Shown here piece after piece: positions 49,468-61,329 of a stretch of DNA of 64,000 nucleotides. How positions within the stretch are numbered: position 1 is the stretch's first letter; every line of letters begins with the position of its first letter. The stretch comes from Tetraselmis striata. Its lineage: Eukaryota > Chlorophyta > Chlorodendrophyceae > Chlorodendrales > Chlorodendraceae. A model generated the notes under the pieces. It made no database searches, had not been told where the DNA came from, and saw nothing but the letters and a program-made list of their open reading frames with translations. The stretch covers positions 1 to 64,000 of the forward strand of contig VCJN01001883.1 of the NCBI GenBank assembly GCA_006384855.1, given 5' to 3'. A program made the translations under genes and the position numbers.

Positions 49468-52400
49468 AAATTGAAATTGAAATTGATTACAACTGCTAGT
49501 ATGCTGCATCCACTGGCCCAGACTGAGTCGTTCTTAGGACCTGCTATCTCTGACCATTGTAGGGAACACTAGATAGGTGTAATTACAGCTCAAGCTAACG
49601 GCCTTCCTCCAGTGTGCCCAAGCCCCTCCTCCTTCCAGTGGGCTGAAGCCAGGACAGCGGCGCCCCCTTGCTGTCCCTACCTAAGTCAGGCCTATCCCAT
49701 TCAGAGCTCATCAGGCAAGCTTAGGCAGCCGAGGCGTCCCGCCTGCAGCTACCAAGGTGAGATGCATGGGGGAAGGGGGCTGACCGGAATAGCTATGTGG
49801 TGCTCAGTATTTATCCACCGTTGAGCCGGCTAGTATGATTGGTGGGGGCTGCGGTGCCCTCCGACATGTAATTGGTAGGTGGTGCCTGTGGTGGTCGTGG
49901 GAATACGCTGTGTGTGATTTGTGTGTGTGGCGAGTTTCTGGGTGTGTGTTGGTGTATGAGCTGCACCGGGCACGTGGTTAGTGGTGGGCGGTGGCCTTGA
50001 GTAAGCTGGCTTGGCTGTTGCTACGGGGGCTCGCTCAGCAGCTACTGGTGCGAGCTGCTAGACGGGTGGGCTGCATCATCGTCCGTTTCCCACTCGCTGT
50101 CAGAGCCGCGGGTGCCGGAAAGGTGTGGCTTGCTCCTACCGCGGTTGCGGGTGGCGCCGTCCGAGCGGCTGCGGCCCCTGGGCTGCTTCTTAAGTTTGGC
50201 TGTTGTTGTTGCCTTGCCCTTGCTTGATGGGGTGGGCTGGCTGGGGTGGCGCTCCGGCTGGATGGAGAGGCGCTGTGGGTTGCGCAGCTGGTGTGTCTCC
50301 GCTGTGAGGCTAGCCAGTTCGGCGGCTATCGCGGGTTGACTGGCAGGAGAGGAATGTGCAAGCAACTCTGTAGTTGCGGTGGTGAGGTGGTGAAGTTCTG
50401 CTAGTCTCTCTGTGCGTGGTGCCATTGGGTGTGCCCTCCCTGAATGTGCGGTGCACTGTTGAGCGCTGGGGGGAATCGAGGGATATGTCAGCCAGACCTA
50501 GTGTCCACCTCCATGGCGTTGTCGTTCTCCTCGTAGTTGAGTTCCAGTTCCTCCTCGTCGTCCGCCTGTGCTCCAGGCATGGCAGTTGCCGCGGGGGCTG
50601 TGGCTGTAGGCGCCGGGGCTGGGTGGGCTGCTCCGGGGGCGCGCTCCGTTGTTGCTCCGCGCTTGTCGGTGGCTGCCACTGCGTCTGCGACCGCTCCGCG
50701 CCTCGGCGGTACGTGCTCGAACCCAGGGGGGGGGAGCGTCGCGGACCTGGGGTGCGATCTAGGTTGCTGGGGTCGCTAGAAGAGGTAGTTGGATCGGGCC
50801 TGCTGGTGGTGGGGCTGGCGATGTGTCGGCAGGGCGCCTCTCGGTTGGTGCCAGAGCTGGCGCGGCCTTGATCTTCCCGCATGCTGTCGACACCGTCTTG
50901 CGCCACTGGTATGTTCTGTCGGTGCTGCGGGTGCCACCGATGATGCTGTGGTGGTGGGCGGTCAGCTGCAGGGTGAGGGTGTAGATTGGGCGTCCGGTGG
51001 CTCGCAGGGCGAGGGACGCTGGGGCGGTCTTCCGGGCCTTCTTTCGCAGGCCTATCGCTGCGCGTCGGATCTGGTTGTGACCAGTGTTGCCTCCCAATTC
51101 TCCCGCCTCCCGGATCGTCTGGCTGAAGGGGTGGATGAGCAGCTCCGAGGGGTGGGTGCTATGCTGCTGCGGAAATGCGTGTTTGTTTATCTGGTGCTTG
51201 TCCGTCGTACCGGTAGCGTGTGACTGGTGGACACGGTGTAGCGACTATACCGGCCAAGGATTTCCACCAGAGGAGGACGTACGGGTTCGCGGGCCAAAGG
51301 GGCTGGCGCTGTGGACACGCTGTTGGTGGTGCGGTGCGCGGAGGGTGGTGGGTGCGCTGCCCTAATAATGCTGTTTGAGTGTGTAGCAGTAGGCTGGGCC
51401 GTCGTCAGCTGGCAAACGCAGCAGGCAGAGGTATCGGCAGTGTATTGTACTGTAGCAGTATGTCGCGGCTCCTTGGGGCCCGGACGAAAGTGACATCATG
51501 ACGCGGGAAGATCCTCTCCGCGCAGCAATATCGATACGCAACGTACCATTACACTGAGTGCGCTTCTTACGAAGATTCAAGAAGTTCTATCTCATATACT
51601 AAGACCGTGTCAGGGTATGCCGGTATGGGACAAAAGATATAGCAGCTCCGAGGGGTCGAACTCGGACTCCGTGAGGTAGATGACGATGGTGCGGAGGCGT
51701 ATCGCCCGCAGTAGTGCGACAGGGGAAGTGAGGGCCACTACTGCCAGGCGCAGGGTGTCCGCGAACTCCTCGTCTTCTTGGCCGAGGGAGAAAAAGGTTG
51801 TCGTCTCCCACGCGCAACACTGTCGGCTCGGTGTGGTGGTGGTACAGCTCGACGCCGGCAACTGTCATGGTGTCCGTCAGCCACTGCGCGTGTTGCAGCT
51901 CTGGAGGTGTGTTGATGCCCTGGCTGATGGTAGCCGCGATGGCCTCCGCCAGCTGTTCCACCGTCGGCAACTCCAGATTGGCAAGGGGGCCGGTGCAGAT
52001 CGCTTTGGCCGTCAGTGCGCATCGGAAGAACTGTTTGGATAGCGCCGGGGGCAGTAATCCTGAGAGTGGGGTGGTTGGCTGGTCCTCTTGGTCCTCGCTG
52101 TGTTCTACTGTGACTTGGATCACTACTCGGCCCTGCGACTGGTCGCCAAACGGCAGCGCCAGTAATGCGTCGCGGCACACGTCCTGGAGTAGGCGCGCCG
52201 CTTCAGGATCTAGGAGTTCGAGGCGCACCGAGTCGGCTGAGCGGCGGGCTTTCCATACCTCGCGGACCTCAGGAGGGCTAGTAGTGTGCGGTCGGGGGGC
52301 AGATGACGGCGTCGTCTGCGTTTGTGTCGGCCTCGTATTCGGCCTAGGCTCTCACTCATGCGAGTGCCTGGACGTCTGCTGGTGTCGCCGCCGGTTGGTC

Positions 52401-53215
52401 TGTCGCCGCTTCGCTTGGCTGGGGTTGGTCGTACGCTGGGAGAAGGCCCTCCGCCAGGCGCAGCCACATGTCGGCCTCCGTGATGCCTATAAACGAGGGG
52501 GAGCGAAGCCACACCTGGTGTACCGATCGCTCGATGTCGTCGAGCTGCGGCGCTCCGAGCATGCGGGTGGAGCAGCGGCGGCCCTGGCGGTCGAGGATCG
52601 CTGTGCCTTCTCCTGTCCATTGGGTCTGTAGAACGCTCACGGCTATTTCTTTGCGGGCCAATCGTAGGATGACGGACCCGGTGGTGGTGGGGAGCCTAGT
52701 GCCAATCGGTGCATCGGGGTCGGCGGCGGTGGGTTTGGGGGGACGGCGAGTCACTACTCTGACGTCTGCTGGTAGTACTTGAACGCCGATTTTGGGGCTG
52801 AGGGTGCGGATCTGGTTCGTCACAGTCCGGCCGCGCGACTCCTCGTCCATAGCTTGGTGCTAGGCCACCAGATCGCCGAATAGTAGGGCCACATGGGTGG
52901 CATCGTCCGTGCGGGCGGGGAGGCCGGTGAGAAGTACGTGGGATGGGCGTTGTAGCACGCGTATGTGGCGGCGGGTTGCTGGTGGGAGTTGGGTGCCTGC
53001 GATTTTTTTTGCAGTTACGACCGTGCGGATCGCTGGTTATTGCACTCTGCCGCCTCGTAGCGCGGCCACAAAGGTGCCGACCCCGGTGTCCCGCCGCTCC
53101 TCAGATCTGTTTGTGTCCATGCTGGCTGTGATGGTGTCCTCCTGGAGGGCCTAATCTTCACGCCACTACTGTAAGCGCGGGCCGGCAGTTGGCCTGGTGG
53201 TGGGTCGTCCGGTCG
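49468..53215 (-). mobile_element. Retroelement on the minus strand with (TTTCAA)n tail, interrupted by a 488-bp insertion
   Basis: Read on the minus strand, the element ends in a short TTTCAATTTCAATTTC tail inserted into a satellite unit. The adjacent 3' region matches that of the RLE fragment at 54921. Minus frames run from 52850 to 50042 in several pieces: 52850-52356; 52228-51641, continued after the insertion at 51138-50759; then 50679-50488 and 50425-50042. They are rich in Pro, Thr, Ala and Arg with an acidic patch (ADDEEELELNYEEND), fitting an ORF1-like protein. No RT or nuclease domain is visible, so the element may be incomplete or non-autonomous. The upper limit is uncertain. Confidence 0.5.
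51153..51640 (+). mobile_element. 488-bp mobile element, copy A, with 15-bp target-site duplication
   Basis: Flanked on both sides by AGCAGCTCCGAGGGG (51138-51152 and 51641-51655). It splits a minus-strand coding frame that reads through if the element and one repeat are removed. It begins TGGGTGCTATGC and ends ACAAAAGATAT. Copy B at 60769 is over 99 percent identical: by eye I count three substitutions and one single-base indel. No transposase and no terminal inverted repeat are visible. The 15-bp duplication suggests target-primed insertion. Confidence 0.88.
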
Positions 53216-53219
53216 TCGG

Positions 53220-54060
53220 ACGGTCCACCGTTTCGCAGGAGGATCACGCCACCCCCAAACAGACGGACAAACCGAACGTACGCACCACACCATTGAACAA
53301 ATCCTCCGCTCTTTCATGCACCAAAACCACACTGAATGGCTTAATAATTTGTCTCTCACCGAATGCAGTTATAACAACACCTATTACTCCGCAATTAAAC
53401 GCACCCCGTTCGAGGCTTGCGACGGCATGAACCCGCTCACACCCGCAAACCTCTTGTTTCAACCGGTCGACCCCGCGGATCACACTGATATCGTTCCGCC
53501 ACGGATACAACATACCCATGCCGTAATCACCGAACAACTATAACTCGCCGGCGTATACCAAATAGCATATGCCAACCGTAGAACTCGTCCCGACGAATTT
53601 ACCGAGGGCGACAGAGTCTGGCTTTCTACGCAACACCTTTTGCTTCGCAACCAACCATTTCGTAAATTCTGCCAACGTTACATCGGCCCGTATCCCATCG
53701 TCCGCAAAATTTCCTCACATGCCTACCAACTTCGCCTGCCCCCAAGCATGGCCTGCCACCCCGTGCTCCACATCTCTCGCCTGCTCCGCTGTGAATCCCC
53801 AGACACTCCCGCCGATAACATACTTGGCCGCATTGAGCCCCCGCAGGACGACTATGTCGTCGATGCCATTCGCGACCACCGCATTGACAAACACTCGCCA
53901 CAGTGCCACACCATGCCCGCGGCCCTGCCTTAGTTTTACTTGTACCGTGCATTGGTCCGGCTACGACATCTCCCACGATTCATGGGAACCCTACGCCAAC
54001 CTCAAAAATGTCGATATGCTGCATGTCTATGCCCGTAACACACCTTCCCTCCGCATTATG
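53220..54060 (+). mobile_element. Ty3/Gypsy chromovirus remnant (integrase C-terminus and chromodomain)
   Basis: Plus-strand frames, broken by stops and shifts, carry the end of a Gypsy integrase: QTDKPNVRTT-type QTDGQTERT relic, EWLNNLSLTECSYNNT, TPFEACDGMNPLTP, FTEGDRVWLS, and FCQRYIGPYPIVRKIS followed by HPVLHISRLL. A chromodomain relic follows (VHWSGYDISHDSWEPYANLKN). No LTR was found nearby. It is decayed and non-functional. Confidence 0.75.
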
Positions 54061-54920
54061 CTTACGCAACCTGATTATCATGTCATGTCTGCCAAATACC
54101 CCGCCCGCTTTCCTTTACGTATCCCGTATGTAAGGCTACTTTTTTGGGCCGGGATGGAATGTTACGGTACCACCATAACCCTGCATGCACACCTATACCG
54201 TCACACTCATACCACTCACTCCCTTATACTAACACAAGAACACTCAACCAAGCTGCTCATCCGCCCACACACATATGCTTGCCCCATGCCTGTCACATGC
54301 TCGCCACATGCTTACCACGTGCCTGCCACATGCTTGCCACATGCCTGCCTGTCACATGCTTGCCACACGCTCGCCACATGCCATGCTTTCACCAGCCATG
54401 CATGACAACCCGATGACCCCCTGATGACAACAAGACTAGATAGCATACATGAACACAAATGCCGACATGCAAACCGACTGCCAAACGGATAGTCAGTGGT
54501 ACAAAGCCGTTTATGCCTTGGCATACCGTAACAATTTCCCTTCGCTGCAAACCTTTTCCTTACCTATGCTAAAGTCTCTCGCCTAAAGCTTACACTAAGG
54601 GCAGTTGGTCAACGCCAACGGGATGCCACAGCACCATGTGCCCCGGTCGCTTCCACGGCCCGGGCACGCAGCTAGTCGGAGCCAAAACGGGCTGCTATTG
54701 CACCTTGCTTGTGCCCCGGTCTCTTCCGCGGCCCGGGCACGCAGCTGGTCGGCGCCAACGGGCTGCCGCTACACATTATGCCCCGGTCCCTTCCGCGGCA
54801 TATGCGCACGCAGTTGGTCGGCGCCCGTAGGCCGCCAATGCACATTGTGCCCCGGCTGCTTTCCCAGCCCCGGGCACGTAGCTAGTCGGCGCCAGCATCG
54901 GGCCATCGCGGCACGTCTAC
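54061..54920 (+). repeat. Short tandem repeats and a 70-bp minisatellite
   Basis: 54292-54390 is built of CACATGC-TGCC repeats about 10-14 bases long. 54602-54915 holds about four copies of a roughly 70-base unit (GTCGGCGCCAACGGGCTGCC ... TGCCCCGGTC-CTTCC-CGG ... GGGCACGCAGCT). Confidence 0.8.
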
Positions 54921-55790
54921 ATTGAAATTGAAATTTAAATAGATTTACAACGTGCTGACTTGCTGCTCTTCACTGCCCAAGCCGAGTTGCTTGTAGGACC
55001 TTCTTTATCGAACCGCTGTGGGAACCCTAGGGATTACGGATGCAACTTCCGGCCTTCCTCATTATCGCCCGCGCCCCTCCTCCTTCCATGCCGCTTGGTA
55101 TTGTTCCCCCCTGCCGTGGCGGGGGTGGCGTGTATGGTGGTCGACTTGCGGCAGATCTGCGGAAAGCGTGTATGTTAACGGTGGGTGTGCGTGCGGGGTG
55201 TGTGACTGGGAGGTGCTGAGGTTGCACATGGCAGGTTTGGGGGACTGTCATGATATGCGGAGGAGAGTATGTAGCCATCCGAATGAGTGTCGTTGGAGTT
55301 TCCTACAGAGGCGGATTGCAGCGGCGCTGGGGGGCGGAGGGGGTTTGTCCGGGGGTTGCTTCTTGGGGCGGAGGACCGTGAGGCTGTGGATGGCTTCTAG
55401 TGTGAGTTTGTGCATGGTGCCGCTGCGGCTGAGGGTGACGGGAATGATTTCAATCGGACACTGCCATCCTTGTTGACGTAGGGCGCTCACCATGTGTTGG
55501 TATTTTTCGCGGATGAGAGCGTGCACGGTGGCATGATTGAGATCAATACAGTATTTGAATTCGATTATCTGTATTTTTTGGACTGCTATGGGATCGGTGC
55601 TGGTAGATATGGTTTCGGTGGCCGGGTCCCAATCGAATCCGACGATGCGTACTGCGTCCGGCTTGCAGTGTTTAGGGCGGAGGTGAGGGGGTAGCATGGT
55701 CGTGGGGAGCAGGGTGGGTGCTTGGGTGGCACTGGGACCTTCGGATCCCTTCTTGGGCGTCCGCTAGGCGGTCGGGGATGCTGATGCACG
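54921..55790 (-). mobile_element. 5'-truncated LINE carrying an RLE-like nuclease end
   Basis: The minus strand ends in TTTAAATTTCAATTTCAA. Frame 55697-55248 (149 codons) has KPDAVRIVGFDWD, then IQIIEFKYCID, GWQCPIEIIPVTLSRSGTMH and a terminal LHTLL. The order (PD, then E-x-K, then G-W and the SGT turn) is that of the PD-(D/E)XK restriction-like nuclease at the C-terminus of R2-like elements. No RT is present. Its 3' region matches that at 49468. Confidence 0.65.
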
Positions 55791-56235
55791 GGATTTTGTG
55801 TGTGACTTTCTGTCGGTTAGGTCGGAGATCATGGGGTTTCTGTTGGGGGAGGAGAAGTCAGCCATAGGTTTGTTGCCCGCGTCCGTGGATAGTACGGCGG
55901 CACGTCTAATTGGCTCGTCAAGCCCACCCTGCGCGGAGCTGTCTGCTGTCTACATACTACATCGCCCCCCCCCCCCCCCCCCCCCCCCCTCCTATCGCAC
56001 GCCCCGCCGTGCGACGGTAGCCAACCGTTTTTTCTCAGGTGCGGTTGTTGCTCTCCCGCCCGGCCGGCGCCCGGCGCCCAACGCCCAGCAAGGTTGTCCG
56101 GCAATGTGCATGCGCCCGCTCCCTCATCCCTTCAAATGTTTACTACTACTAGTTGGGGTTTCATTTTCCCTAGTCTACGTAGCAGGCGCGGTACGGCACT
56201 AATGCGGTGCTAGTATGTCCGTACGTGATACCGCT
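55791..56235. other. Spacer with poly-C tract
   Basis: C run of about 26 near 55965-55989. No supported gene. Confidence 0.5.
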
Positions 56236-57100
56236 ATACATAGTAAAGGCATCGGTGTGGGCGCGTTACGAATCGTTGGCATCGTTAACACGCACTAAAA
56301 ACTTGGGTATACATGTCCAGGCGTCTTATGCGTCAAACCCATTGCCACAGTACGGTGTGGGTGTCCCCGCGGGGGTTGTGGCCGGGTGCACATTATGATA
56401 CAATTACGCACCCGAGTATTCCCCACTGACCGCCGATAGGCCCGGATTCATGCCATGCCTGAGCGGTTCTTGGAACATTGCCCCGCATGTGGCCGAGGTG
56501 AATCTGAGACTATCGAACATATGTTGGTGGAGTGCCCGCGGTGGGGGTGTCACCGTCATAATTTTGGGTTGTTATTTCCGGAGCTCAGGGATTCTATTAG
56601 TAGTCAGGTTTAGGTTGCGTCAACACCCGAGGACTTTACTGCCATATTTTGGGCGGGGTCCCCCCCTCCCTTCACGGCGCCCTAGATTTTACTTGGAATA
56701 ATGGGGAAAATTCCGTCGATGGCGTCGGGCCCTCCCTCACATTACCTTCTTTGTTGCACATGTATCGCACTCCCGAAATGCTTTGCTCCGCGGGTTGGGG
56801 CTGGCCCCAACTCGCATTACTCGGATGGGCCGACGCCCAAACGGGTAGGGTGGACCTTTCGTGGTCAGTGCCGGATATTTTCATGGCAGTGTTTTCGACG
56901 GTGATCCAACAGTGTTGGAAATTCCGTCACTGGCCTTCAATTAGTCTTGAAGAATGCTTCGGCAATTTGCTTGATGACAATAACGGAGCGTCGACAAGGC
57001 TTTCCGTAACTGGATTGCTGCCAAAGCGGCCGTCGTAGGGACGCTACCACGGTTTCACTGGTGCCAGTCCTGTCCCGGGGACGGAAAAAGGTAGGTCCAC
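56236..57100 (+). mobile_element. LINE ORF2 C-terminal fragment with zinc knuckle, copy 2
   Basis: Matches copy 1 (37462-38140) and extends further 3'. It includes the CPACGR...ESETIEHMLVECPRW knuckle and VIQQCWKFRHWPSISLEECFGNLL, the latter also at 14144-14290 on the minus strand. Several frameshifts show decay. Confidence 0.7.
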
Positions 57101-57736
57101 GTGGTGTGCTGCTTGTACCGCCCGAGGAGCTGCATCGACCCAACATTGCCCCTCGGCAATTTCATCCTCCGGCGGAAATTGCCGTACACCCGCCCCGCCC
57201 CGCCCCGTAACGCACCGCCCCGCGCGCGGTTCCCGACGCAACCATCCCGGGTAGCGCTGCTCCCGCATGCTGCTTGGTCGTGTGCTTATAATCACCAAGG
57301 GGCTTGTCTGTCCCCATCGTCCTTTGTCGCGGCGCGCCCACCTTGGGGTCGCGCCGCGACAGCCACACCCACCCTCCCCTCACTTCGTTCATTTCGCGAG
57401 TCTGCCTCTTCGGCTTTCTGGCCCCTTCCAAAAGCTTGTAATGAAGCCAAAGCACCTTTTCTGCAATGTGCTGCGCCCCCTCCCCCCCTTGAAATACGGC
57501 CTATCGTCATCCGTGATTAGAGTCTTCATAGGGCGTGTGCAATACTGACTGTCCACACCATAAATCAGGCCGCCAGCAAGCAGCCGCCCAGCTGGGCAGT
57601 GTACTCCGTAGTGTGTGCAGCGCTAAGCATCGTCAAGTGGCTGGCCGATCCAATTGCCTGCCAAGCGCCCCCCGCCTGCCCGGACGACCGCCTCCTCACA
57701 AACTGCATCACCACACTCCACGTCAATTCTGCCGTG
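57101..57736. other. Upstream region of the plastid two-TM gene
   Basis: The frame of the next gene is open from 57599 without an ATG before 57737. The rest is C-rich and gene-free, and likely holds the promoter or 5' UTR. Confidence 0.45.
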
Positions 57737-58249
57737 ATGATGCTTACTAGGGTATCGTGTCGCCACTACACGGCGGCGGGTCGCCTGGCGGTGCCCGTCT
57801 CGAGTAGGGCGGTAAGTGCGCCCACGAATATCGCGCCTGCACTCTTGGCCCGCGCCTGCTTCCAGCAGGCAAAGCCCTTGCCCAATCGGCGGCAGCAAGT
57901 GGCCTTGAGGGCGTCAGGAGGTGAGGGAGATAAGGAGCCCGAGGAGGACCTACCGCCCTGGGTGCGTAGGGAGCGCGAAAAGAAGGCGGCAGAGAGCACA
58001 GGCGAGCTGCCTTTCGGGCTCTATTTGCTGTTCTCTTCCTTCGTGGCTATTGCGGCCATCGGCTCCATCTTCGAATTCTTCAACAAGAACGCGATAGCCG
58101 GGGTCATAGAGCCTGATAACCCGCTTTGGGCACCCATTTTGATTATTTTCGGGCTCACTGGCCTTCCCACTGCTGGCTACCTGTTCGTGAAGGGGGTCAC
58201 TGCAGCAAACGCAGCGGCAGACGCCATGGACAAGGTGGATGGATTCTGA
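57737..58249 (+). CDS. Plastid-targeted protein with two transmembrane segments
   Basis: Single-exon frame of 170 residues from the first ATG at 57737. Residues 1 to about 60 are Arg/Ser/Ala-rich, transit-peptide-like, ending near VALRASGG. A short acidic linker (GDKEPEEDLPPWVRRERE) follows. Two hydrophobic segments come next: ELPFGLYLLFSSFVAIAAIGS and LWAPILIIFGLTGLPTAGYLF, separated by EFFNKNAIAGVIEPDNP. The C-terminus is KGVTAANAAADAMDKVDGF. The layout LPPWVRRE - TM - short loop - TM is what I remember of small thylakoid or envelope proteins conserved in plants and algae, but I cannot name the gene. Membrane insertion is inferred from hydrophobicity. Confidence 0.75.
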   Translation: MMLTRVSCRHYTAAGRLAVPVSSRAVSAPTNIAPALLARACFQQAKPLPNRRQQVALRASGGEGDKEPEEDLPPWVRREREKKAAESTGELPFGLYLLFSSFVAIAAIGSIFEFFNKNAIAGVIEPDNPLWAPILIIFGLTGLPTAGYLFVKGVTAANAAADAMDKVDGF

Positions 58250-59289
58250 CGAGCTCCAGTTGCGCAGTTGTGTCGCACCTGGGGTGCATTCGCTATGCCT
58301 CCCGATGCGCAGTCGTACTAGCTAGCAGCTCCGTACATGTAAAACTCACGCCATGTAATGCTTACAGTACTCTTGGCTCAGCACAAAAGGCCAGCTGGAA
58401 TGGCATGTCAAACGCACGGTGATACTTGGCACTCACAAAACCTGGTGTTGTCATTCTTGTCCGCACATTACATAAAAGCGTATGTGGCTTATTGAATGCC
58501 TGTGTGTATGGCTGACGGGAGGGTAAACGGCGGAACATGACTAGTGTAAAAGTGAACTGGGCATCAATGCGGCATCCAGGACGGCGCACACGACCTTTGC
58601 TCGAAACACGGCAGGCGGATGGATAATCCAAGCCGGATGGCAACACCGCTGTCATGAGGAGTCCGACCCCGCAGTGAAAACAGCAACCCGGTGCTGAGCA
58701 TGCAAGGTCTGCTGCTGCGTTGATACGGCTGTGATGTACCCACCACCCAATTACCATGGGTAGTTCAGGTCGCGCAGGGATGACTGGATCTGAGTCACAT
58801 ACATACCAAGCTTGATTGTGTTCCTTAAACTAGTAAAGTTCAGCAATACTTCAATCGGATAAGGGCAAGGCTCAATATGGTGGCCATCTGTGCCATGCTG
58901 GGTTTATCCCTTCATGAGATAGAGAACACCGGCTGCACATAGGGATCCTGTCCACCATCAGTACAAATGGGTTCATGGCAGAGTATTCCAGCCATAAGTG
59001 GCGGCATGCATACATATCTTGCTATGCAGTGCAATTGCATCAGTGCTACTAGAATGCAGCTCGCACCTCCACTCCATTGCATGAACATCAGCTGGAAGGT
59101 ACATCATGACTATACTTACAGGGCTTTTGCAGCAGCCAGGCGACACACCACAGCATCTAAACTAAAGCCAGTTCACAGCGGTTATCTAAATCCATCGCTT
59201 GCGCTAGTTCCCGTCTGAACTGGCGCTGTTATCACTAGCTCTTAAGATTTGCTGTGCGGCGTCTGCCATATAGGTGACAGCTGTGTGGC
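58250..59289. other. Spacer, no supported gene
   Basis: 3' flanks of two convergent genes. No protein-like frame and no obvious repeat are seen. Confidence 0.5.
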
Positions 59290-60703
59290 TCACACAGAGC
59301 TCTCCATCTCCACATCCGCAGGATGACTCTTGGGCAAGGAGAGGGCAGACGCCAGATACAAGCGCAACATGAGTGTTTGGGGGAAGATATCCCTAACCTC
59401 CTCGCCCTCCTCACAGGTGCACCAGCCACCAGTGGGCACAGTCTCGCCATAAGGGTTCAGCGAGAGACGCGCAAAGAGGGGCATCTTCTCTCCTGGAGGA
59501 TCGCGGAAGATGACATTGTCCACCGAGTGCGAGTAGATCTTTCCATCCCTGTTACGCAGCACAGTCACCCAAATCAATCACCAGCAGACGGTTTAACCCC
59601 AGTAAACCCACAGCTCAGTAAGAACTTCCGGTACTCCTAAGACAGGAGGGGGGGGGGGGGGGGGGGCTATGGAGGAGTGCCATGGGCTAGCGCTCATCAC
59701 CTGTCCAGCTTGAACTCCGACACACCATCAAATGTCCCTTCTGCCTCCCATGGAACTCGCGGAAAGCCATGGACTGTCCACCGCATCCTGCAAATAAATG
59801 GGCATGTGACCGTGTAAATGCAACCTCCAGCAAATCCAGCAAACCGTGACAAAAATGTATTCAGTCAATGGCGAATCGCTGACATTGCAGAGATACTGTT
59901 GGCTGGAAGGTGGTCAAGCTTACCTGATGCAGTTGTCGTCAATCTGCCACAGCCGCTTTATTTCAACATAGATGCTGCGGAAAAAGATGCGGCCATGAAA
60001 GCGCAGAGACCAAAAAATGGTCTTGTACTTGTCCATGCCCTTGAACGTGTTGCGTGGGTCCTTGAAAACCACATCCTCCCTGTAGATGTCATCTGTGCGC
60101 ATTGGATAAGCCACAAATTATCAGCGCCAGTGGAAGAATCACTCACAAAGGGGGGAGGGGGTACATCCTCTCTCTCATTGTGAATATAAGGGGAAAGGGG
60201 AAGGGGGGCTTACAGTTCAGGTCCTTGACGAACAAGATTGGGATGTCCTCTCGCAGGGTCCGAATAGCGTATCCCAAGTTGGCGTAATAGTCCTTCGCCT
60301 TGCGCTCCGGGTCCTCAGGGTCTGGTCCATTGGCATTGTCTTGGGAGGGAGCGGGCTTTTCGTCCACGGTGACGTAGAAGGTCCCGCCGCCACAGTCGAC
60401 GTGCTCGTTCCGCTCTGCCCCAGCTTGCGCGCTCGCGAAATGGAGCGGGAAGGGCTGATCGGCTTGCCCGCGCAGCAGCCTCTCCAAGAAGGCCTGCACC
60501 CGTGCGTGCTCTGTGGCGGCCTTGGCGTCCGCCGCGCTGCTGGATGCATTGCTGCCGAGCGAACGTGCAGATGAGCAGGCCCGACCCCGGGCGAGCAGGC
60601 CCGCCGCCGGCGGGGGGCCAACCACCCGTCCGCTGCAGCTGGGGCCGCAGCTCACACTGCCGCGGGGAAGACGCGGCGCGGACATGCGCAGAGAGGAAGT
60701 CAT
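59290..60703 (-). CDS. DUF2358 family protein (NTF2-like fold), plastid-type
   Basis: Four minus-strand exons: 60703-60214, 60092-59924, 59787-59701, 59548-59290, giving 334 codons plus stop. The N-terminus (MTSSLRMSAPRLPRG onwards) is Arg/Ser/Pro-rich, like an organelle transit peptide. The DUF2358 core runs from about residue 145: IRTLREDIPILFVKDLN, YREDVVFKDPRNTFKGMDKYK, FHGRIFFRSIYVEIKRLWQ, RWTVHGFPRVPWEAEGTFDG and SEFKLDRDGKIYSHSVDNV. This is the SnoaL/NTF2-like family found in plants and algae, with a human relative (C6orf136); its biochemical role is unknown. Intron 3 contains a long C tract on the sense strand. The start lies 65 bases from a mobile-element copy (60769), which may affect the promoter. 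Confidence 0.88.
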
Positions 60704-60768
60704 GGCGCGGCGCTGGAACCACGCGAGTGTACGGGCGTCGTGACGTCAGCTGGTCGGTCGGACAGCGG

Positions 60769-61255
60769 TGGGTGCTATGCTGCTGCGGAAATGCGTGTTT
60801 GTTTATCTGGTGCTTGTCCGTCGTACCGGTAGCGTGTGACTGGTGGACACGGTGTAGCGACTATACCGGCCAAGGATTTCCACCAGAGGAGGACGTACGG
60901 GTTCGCGGGCCAAAGGCGCTGGCGCTGTGGACACGCTGTTGGTGGTGCGGTGCGCGGAGGGTGGTGGGTGCGCTGCCCTAATAATGCTGTTTCAGTGTGT
61001 AGCAGTAGGCTGGGCCGTCGTCAGCTGGCAAACGCAGCAGGCAGAGGTATCGGCAGTGTATTGTACTGTAGCAGTATGTCGCGGCTCCTTGGGGCCCGGA
61101 CGAAAGTGACACATGACGCGGGAAGATCCTCTCCGCGCAGCAATATCGATACGCAACGTACCATTACACTGAGTGCGCTTCTTACGAAGATTCAAGAAGT
61201 TCTATCTCATATACTAAGACCGTGTCAGGGTATGGCGGTATGGGACAAAAGATAT
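60769..61255 (+). mobile_element. 488-bp mobile element, copy B
   Basis: Nearly identical to 51153-51640, one base shorter. No target-site duplication is visible here: the left flank ends GACAGCGG and the right begins CGTGGCGCC. Flanking deletion or rearrangement may have removed it. Confidence 0.85.
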
Positions 61256-61329
61256 CGTGGCGCCATATTCAAAGGGGTTTGGTTTACACGGGCGGGGGGA
61301 GAGTCGGGCGAAGGCAGAGTACCCTGTAA

